Assembly: GCA_903930085.1 (NCBI GenBank)
Contig: CAIYXD010000254.1
Location: 1-7,860 of the forward strand
Direction of reading: 5' to 3'
DNA: 7,860 nt
Source: an uncultured Flavobacteriia bacterium
GTDB lineage: Bacteria; Bacteroidota; Bacteroidia; Flavobacteriales_D; Crocinitomicaceae
The stretch's first letter is position 1. Each line of letters opens with the position of its first letter. Position numbers and translations under genes: made by a program. This document shows, piece after piece, positions 5,938 to 7,860 of the stretch. The notes below the pieces were generated by a model. That model worked only from the letters and a program-made list of their open reading frames with translations, did no database searches and was not told the DNA's origin.

Positions 5938-7236
5938 ATGAGGTATTTTACGCTAATTGTTCTTTTCGTTTCTTCCGCTTCTTTTGGACAAACGCCATTC
6001 AAGAATATTCAAATTAAACCAACCAATAAAGGTGTTGTAAAATACGATCCCTGTGAACCTGCAATTGCCATTCATCCAAAAAATCCAATGGTAATGGCTG
6101 CGGGAACGGTTTTGGACGATTATTACTATTCTACAGATGGCGGAAATACTTGGACAAGCAAGAAAATGAAGAGTAAATATGGCGTCTGGGGTGATCCTGT
6201 TTTGCAATTTGACACAACCGGACGCATCTATTATTTTCATTTGGCTAACTACAAAAAAACAAGTTGGATCGATAGAATTGTTTGCCAGTCTGCCGATGAG
6301 GTAGGAGGAGTATTTGACCAGGGAACGTTTCCTCGACCAAATGGAGGGAAAGCGCAAGACAAGCAATGGACGGTTTTAAATCCAAAAACGAATGAAATTT
6401 GCATGACTTGGACGCAGTTCGATGCATATGATTCTGAAAATCCTTTAGATTCGTCTATTATTCTATTTTCCAAAACATCCGACCAAGGAAAAACATGGTC
6501 TGAACCAATCCGAATTTCCTATTTTGCTGGGGATTGCAGAGATGACGATAATACTGTTGAAGGCGCTGTTCCAGCAATTGGAGCAAATGGTGAAATTTTT
6601 GTCACTTGGACAGGTCCTAAAGGATTGGTGTTTCAAAAGTCGCTCGATGGCGGAAAAACATGGATGGAAAAAGAACAGTTCATTCAGGTGCACCATGGCG
6701 GTTGGACAATTGATATTCCAGGAATGAACCGAGCAAATGGATTGCCAATTTTAGTGAGCGATTTAAGCGATGGAACGCATCGTGGAACGCTTTATTTGAA
6801 TTGGTGCGACCAACGAAATGGAAAAAAGGATACGGATGTTTGGCTTTCAAAATCGACAGATGCGGGAAGTACATGGTCGAATCCTATTCGCGTAAACCAG
6901 GATTCATCCAAGAACCACCAGTTTTTCACATGGTTGACAGTAGATCCTTCCACTGGAAATCTGTATTTTGTGTATTACGATAGAAGGAATTACAACGACG
7001 AACGAACGGATGTATATATTTCTTACTCAACGGATGGTGGGAATTCGTTCCACGATACCCGAATTTCGGATAGTCCATTTATTCCGTTTGGTGAAGTTTT
7101 TTTCGGAGATTATTTGAATATCGCAGCTGTTGGCGGTGTAATTCGTCCAATTTGGCCGCGGATGGACAATGGAAAAACCAGCTTGTGGGTAACGCTAATC
7201 GAGGAGAAGGAACTACTTAAGTCAATCGGGAAATAA
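5938..7236 (+). CDS. Secreted Asp-box (BNR) beta-propeller protein, sialidase superfamily
   Basis: The 432-residue product has a signal peptide, MRYFTLIVLFVSSASFG, and then a repeat-built domain with five Asp-boxes (S-x-D-x-G-x-T-W). Numbered from this Met they lie at 65-72 (STDGGNTW), 180-187 (TSDQGKTW), 235-242 (SLDGGKTW), 306-313 (STDAGSTW) and 364-371 (STDGGNSF). This pattern makes a six-bladed sialidase-type propeller. The segment YYDRRNYNDERTDVYISYS before the last box is common in the group often labelled exo-alpha-sialidase or glycosyl hydrolase. The Y/F-R-I-P motif of genuine sialidases is not found near the N-terminus, so glycosidase activity is not supported. A binding role or an unknown hydrolase activity is equally possible. 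No C-terminal sorting domain is present. ATG at 5926 touches the M61 stop and would add four residues (MHVG); 5938 gives a more normal signal peptide. It is probably translated from the M61 mRNA. Confidence 0.85.
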   Translation: MRYFTLIVLFVSSASFGQTPFKNIQIKPTNKGVVKYDPCEPAIAIHPKNPMVMAAGTVLDDYYYSTDGGNTWTSKKMKSKYGVWGDPVLQFDTTGRIYYFHLANYKKTSWIDRIVCQSADEVGGVFDQGTFPRPNGGKAQDKQWTVLNPKTNEICMTWTQFDAYDSENPLDSSIILFSKTSDQGKTWSEPIRISYFAGDCRDDDNTVEGAVPAIGANGEIFVTWTGPKGLVFQKSLDGGKTWMEKEQFIQVHHGGWTIDIPGMNRANGLPILVSDLSDGTHRGTLYLNWCDQRNGKKDTDVWLSKSTDAGSTWSNPIRVNQDSSKNHQFFTWLTVDPSTGNLYFVYYDRRNYNDERTDVYISYSTDGGNSFHDTRISDSPFIPFGEVFFGDYLNIAAVGGVIRPIWPRMDNGKTSLWVTLIEEKELLKSIGK

Positions 7237-7690
7237 TGGCTTCGTGCTCCGGAAAAAGCAGTAATAGATCTGCATTCGTGAATAATTCGAAATCTTCAAA
7301 GTCAAATCCAGGCGCAACAACACACGAAACGAGAGAATAAGAATTGTCGTGCAGCACACTCGATCCAAAAATAGTGTCTTTTGGAACTAAAAACTGCGGA
7401 TTTTCCCCATTTTCCAAATCTAGTCCTACACGATTTTCATGGTGACCAAATTGATCTAAGGTGTGCACAATTAAAGGACTTCCAGCATGGAAAAACCAGA
7501 TTTCATCACTTTTAATACGGTGAAATTTAGAAACATTTTCGGAGGTCAACAAAAAATAGATAGAAGTTACCAAAGCTCTATTTTTTGAAGCTATCTTTTC
7601 TGTGGAACGGTAGGTTTCAGAATAATAACCGCCTTCTGGATGAGCCTGTAAATGTAGTTTTTCAACAAGCGCTTTTAGTTCATTTTCCAT
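7217..7690 (-). CDS. Cupin_5 / DUF985 family protein
   Basis: This 157-residue soluble protein has the DUF985 (cupin_5) N-terminal signature LHLQAHPEGGYYSETYRS at about 12-29. The conserved core follows, with YFLLTSENVSKFHRIKSDEIWFFHAGS split over two strands (about 45-71). His and Glu in FHRIKSDEIW are the likely metal- or ligand-facing residues of the cupin barrel. A late segment, SCVVAPGFDFEDFELF, at about 121-136 is also conserved in the family. The known structural relative, yeast YML079w, is a cupin of unknown function, and no reaction can be assigned. The length is normal. The ATG at 7688-7690 fits the family start. Its 3' end overlaps the propeller gene by 20 bases tail-to-tail. It lies 18 bases behind another minus-strand gene, probably its operon partner. 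Confidence 0.9.
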   Translation of the reverse strand: MENELKALVEKLHLQAHPEGGYYSETYRSTEKIASKNRALVTSIYFLLTSENVSKFHRIKSDEIWFFHAGSPLIVHTLDQFGHHENRVGLDLENGENPQFLVPKDTIFGSSVLHDNSYSLVSCVVAPGFDFEDFELFTNADLLLLFPEHEAIISRLT

Positions 7691-7708
7691 TGTTAATTCA
7701 CTGTTTTT

Positions 7709-7860
7709 TTATAGAATTGGACCTCTTTTAAATTGGGTTCCTTGGTTTCGGATATTTGGAAAGAAATATTTAAAATCCAATGCCAGATAGGAACCATCAA
7801 TTTCACCATAGATTGTATTCTTGTAGCCTTGGTATTTGTATTGCGCAATAATATCAAAAA
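7709..7860 (-). CDS. C-terminal end of an unrecognised protein (5' end beyond window)
   Basis: A minus-strand frame open from the right edge encodes 49 residues and ends with TAA at 7709-7711. It reads YKYQGYKNTIYGEIDG and then SYLALDFKYFFPNIRNQG, closing with FKRGPIL. Alternating aromatic and polar residues suggest beta strands. Of the other two minus-strand frames, one is broken early by a stop. The third is also open across this stretch, to a TAA just upstream of the cupin gene, but its peptide looks less protein-like. I prefer this frame on its residue pattern. I do not recognise the family. It ends 18 bases upstream of the DUF985 gene and is probably co-transcribed with it. Confidence 0.5.
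   Translation of the reverse strand, partial: FDIIAQYKYQGYKNTIYGEIDGSYLALDFKYFFPNIRNQGTQFKRGPIL

Noticed and set aside
1..7860. CRISPR array, insertion sequence, phage genes or a multi-gene defence cluster
   Set aside because: No regularly spaced repeats, terminal inverted repeats, transposase, integrase or phage structural gene could be seen; the single hsdM is the only defence-related gene.

Overview
The window looks like chromosomal DNA of a free-living Bacteroidota bacterium, probably of the Flavobacteriales. The coding DNA is AT-rich, starts lack a clear Shine-Dalgarno sequence, and a perfect TAnnTTTG-type -7 element precedes the tRNA gene. The predicted exported proteins (M61 peptidase, Asp-box propeller, coiled-coil lipoprotein) are common in that phylum. 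The genus is not determinable from this stretch.

Left part (1-1764, everything on the minus strand): a tRNA-Lys(TTT) gene with its own promoter and a strong intrinsic terminator is followed by hsdM, the modification subunit of a type I restriction-modification system. hsdM is cut near its 3' end. At about 283-291 the reading switches abruptly, in another frame and with higher GC, into the C-terminal part of an unrelated PfkB-family sugar kinase that runs off the window. The join is either an assembly chimera or a real recombination point. No hsdS or hsdR is visible.

Middle part (1765-5925): shikimate kinase (aroK) is read rightward and followed by a transglutaminase-fold protein, with a 17-codon in-frame mini-ORF between them. 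A leftward coiled-coil lipoprotein gene follows. It is divergent from a rightward gene for an M61-family metallopeptidase with a C-terminal PDZ domain, and the two share a short AT-rich promoter region.

Right part (5926-7860): a secreted five-Asp-box beta-propeller protein follows the M61 gene almost without a gap, so the two are probably co-transcribed and both exported. Its 3' end overlaps tail-to-tail by 20 bp with a leftward DUF985/cupin_5 gene. Upstream of that, on the same strand, the C-terminus of an unrecognised protein enters from the right edge.

Most genes are ordinary housekeeping or exported-protein genes. I found no convincing sign of a new multi-gene system. The observation most worth checking is the hsdM/kinase junction.
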